A stretch of DNA of 14,911 nucleotides from an uncultured Clostridia bacterium (GTDB taxonomy: Bacteria; Bacillota; Clostridia; Oscillospirales; Oscillospiraceae), in the NCBI GenBank assembly GCA_946184215.1, contig CAMHER010000029.1, positions 1 through 14,911 on the forward strand. Reading direction: 5' to 3'. The notes under the pieces were generated by a model that worked only from the letters and a program-made list of their open reading frames with translations, ran no database searches and was not told where the DNA came from. The position numbers and the translations under genes were made by a program. The number at the start of each line of letters is the position of its first letter. Position 1 is the first letter of the stretch. Shown one piece after another: positions 13,656 through 14,911 of the stretch.

Positions 13656-14687
13656 TCAGCTCTGCGGCGGCGTGGGCGTCTGAGCCTCTGCCTTCTTCGC
13701 GCGCCTTGCCGCGCGGCCGCGGCGGATGCGGCGGACGAGCAGAACGATCAGAAACACCACGACTGCCAGCACCACCAGCGCGGGCAGCGCCTCAAGCAGC
13801 CAGAGCAGCAGGTCGCTGAAGAACTCCCCGATGCCTTTCAGACCGCGGGAGAAGGCCGATACCAGCCGCTGGCCGAAGCTGAGCCGGGCCTCGGGGGTGT
13901 ATTCCTGGACCTCGGAGATGGTCAGCGAGATCGTGCTGTAGCTGACCTGGCGGTCCCAGTTCGTCAGCGAGGACTGCAGACTTTCGATGTGATAGCGTAC
14001 GTCGGTGAGATAGTCCTGGATCTCCAGCAGCTCGGTGACGGTCTCGGCCTTCTCCATCATCTCCAGCAGGCTCTGCTCCTGGGTACGGTAGGCGTTGAGG
14101 CGCGCCTGCACGTCATAGTACTGGCTGGTGATGTTTTCCGTGTAGGTGTTGCTGTAGGGGACGTTGCCCAGGGTGGAGAGACTGTTCATAAGGGTGGCAA
14201 AATCGCGGCTCGGGATGCGGATACGGTAGTCCGCGCTGCGGGTCGAGCTGTAGCCGCGGGAGGATGAATAGTAGTTGTTGCCGCTGATGCTGCTGGATTC
14301 CACAAAGCCGCCGTAGGAGGCGATCAGCGCGTCGAGCTTCTCGATGGTCTCGTCAAAGGCGGTGGTCTCAACGGTGGCGTTGGCGGAATAGATGATCTTT
14401 TCCACGGCAATGTCCCCCGCGGACGGCGCCGCGGACGGAGCAGACTCCGCCTCTGCGGGCGCGGCGGTGGCGTTGGCGGAGAAGCCGCCGTATGCTGCCT
14501 CCTCGGCGGCCATGGGCGCTTCCATCTCAAGGTCATAGGCGGCGGAATCGTAGGTGGCGTAGTCCTCCTTCGGCGCGGCGACGGCATAGCCGCTGTTCTG
14601 CCCCCGGGCGGCGCTGCTGCCGCAGGCGCAGAGCGAGAAGAGCATCAAGACGGCAAGCGTCAGGGCGCAGAGCTTTTTCATTTTCAT
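13656..14687 (-). CDS. DUF4349 lipoprotein
   Basis: This 343-residue protein begins with a signal peptide and lipobox (LMLFSLCAC, lipidated cysteine C22), then a low-complexity Ala/Glu/Tyr/Pro-rich stretch to about residue 90. A DUF4349 domain follows (about 95-318), including KIIYSANATVETTAFDETIE, YRIRIPSRDF, a coiled-coil section (about 185-245) and the conserved segment VSYSTISLTISE. A C-terminal membrane segment (about 293-318) is followed by a strongly basic tail (RRIRRGRAARRAKK). The protein would therefore be held by lipid at one end and by a membrane helix at the other. The molecular function of DUF4349 is not established. The ATG at 14687 is chosen because GGGAGG lies eight bases upstream; an earlier in-frame ATG at 14711 lacks a site and would spoil the signal peptide. 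Confidence 0.9.
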   Translation of the reverse strand: MKMKKLCALTLAVLMLFSLCACGSSAARGQNSGYAVAAPKEDYATYDSAAYDLEMEAPMAAEEAAYGGFSANATAAPAEAESAPSAAPSAGDIAVEKIIYSANATVETTAFDETIEKLDALIASYGGFVESSSISGNNYYSSSRGYSSTRSADYRIRIPSRDFATLMNSLSTLGNVPYSNTYTENITSQYYDVQARLNAYRTQEQSLLEMMEKAETVTELLEIQDYLTDVRYHIESLQSSLTNWDRQVSYSTISLTISEVQEYTPEARLSFGQRLVSAFSRGLKGIGEFFSDLLLWLLEALPALVVLAVVVFLIVLLVRRIRRGRAARRAKKAEAQTPTPPQS

Positions 14688-14819
14688 GTTCGTTTCCTCC
14701 CTATAAAGCATCTTTTTTGCCTTTCGTTTCTTACAGACGGAGCGGAAAGAAAAAAGTTCCCGCTACGGAGAAGGATTCTGTTTTTTCCCGGTTCTGCCGG
14801 GGAGAAGCCCTCCCCGTCC

Positions 14820-14848
14820 AGTATCGCACGGCGGGATGCTTTTCGCAA
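14820..14848 (-). promoter_or_regulatory. Sigma-A promoter of the DUF4349 gene
   Basis: On the minus strand TTGCGA (14848-14843) and GATACT (14825-14820) are 17 bases apart, giving a leader of about 125 bases. The leader contains a small CCCGG/CCGGG hairpin (14787-14791 with 14797-14801) with no T tract. Confidence 0.6.
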
Positions 14849-14865
14849 GAGAAAAGGCGGGAAAA

Positions 14866-14908
14866 AACAAAAACCGATCCCCCTGCACGCGGCGGGGGGA
14901 TCGGAAAA
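14866..14908 (-). terminator. Intrinsic terminator of a minus-strand gene beyond the right edge
   Basis: A perfect 10-bp stem (14874-14883 with 14895-14904) is followed, on the minus strand, by TTTTTGTTTTTT. It points leftwards, so it should end a minus-strand transcript entering from outside the window and isolate it from the DUF4349 promoter. Confidence 0.8.
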
Positions 14909-14911
14909 GGG

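Noticed and set aside
14787..14815. Mutually exclusive hairpins in the DUF4349 leader as an attenuator
   Set aside because: One arm of the second hairpin (14799-14804 with 14810-14815) overlaps the predicted transcription start, and there is no T tract or leader peptide.

Overview
The window looks like chromosomal DNA from a GC-rich, endospore-forming Clostridia bacterium, most likely of the Oscillospiraceae/Ruminococcaceae type. That assignment is inferred from gene content: both dipicolinate synthase subunits (DpaA, DpaB), SpoIID, a Bacillus-type ThyA, a clostripain-family protease next to a PrsW protease, and a DUF4349 lipoprotein. It also fits the compact Firmicute-style layout, with strong GGAGG ribosome sites, good TTGNNN-17-TATAAT promoters and intrinsic terminators between convergent genes. 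I see no rRNA, tRNA, CRISPR array, insertion sequence or prophage, so this is ordinary core-type sequence rather than an island.

Layout. The left edge (to 575) is the C-terminal part of a sugar/nucleoside-type ABC permease, closed by a hairpin. Next is psuG (669-1580, pseudouridine-5'-phosphate glycosidase). Positions 1643-1775 hold what looks like a free-standing structured small RNA, with an extended -10 promoter, a long closing helix and its own terminator. dpaA-dpaB (3225-1794, minus strand) make the spore core chelator dipicolinic acid. Divergent from them runs thyA (3342-4172), followed by one long frame encoding dihydrofolate reductase fused to an M29 aminopeptidase (4189-5907). spoIID (minus, 7046-5976) faces that frame across a perfect 18-bp bidirectional terminator.

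A divergent promoter at 7086-7114 drives a multi-pass membrane protein of unknown function (7143-7979). This overlaps a second composite frame, a low-molecular-weight tyrosine phosphatase fused to a barstar domain (7966-8691). A DivIVA-like coiled-coil gene (minus, 9408-8758) follows. Then comes a two-gene membrane protease operon: an anchored C11/clostripain peptidase with a Gly/Ser/Tyr-rich insert (9630-12185) and a PrsW intramembrane protease (12189-12926). The right end has two minus-strand genes for envelope proteins: a 201-aa anchored protein of unknown function and a DUF4349 lipoprotein. The last bases hold a terminator for a minus-strand gene beyond the edge.

How the genes fit together. 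ThyA turns dUMP into dTMP and leaves dihydrofolate, which the DHFR half of the next frame recycles. DpaAB and SpoIID act in the mother cell during sporulation. PsuG releases uracil and ribose-5-phosphate, and the neighbouring permease may import the nucleoside.

The observations most worth following are the two composite frames (DHFR-M29 and LMW-PTP-barstar), each keeping a ribosome site and ATG at the domain junction; the unidentified small RNA; and the coupled C11-PrsW protease pair.
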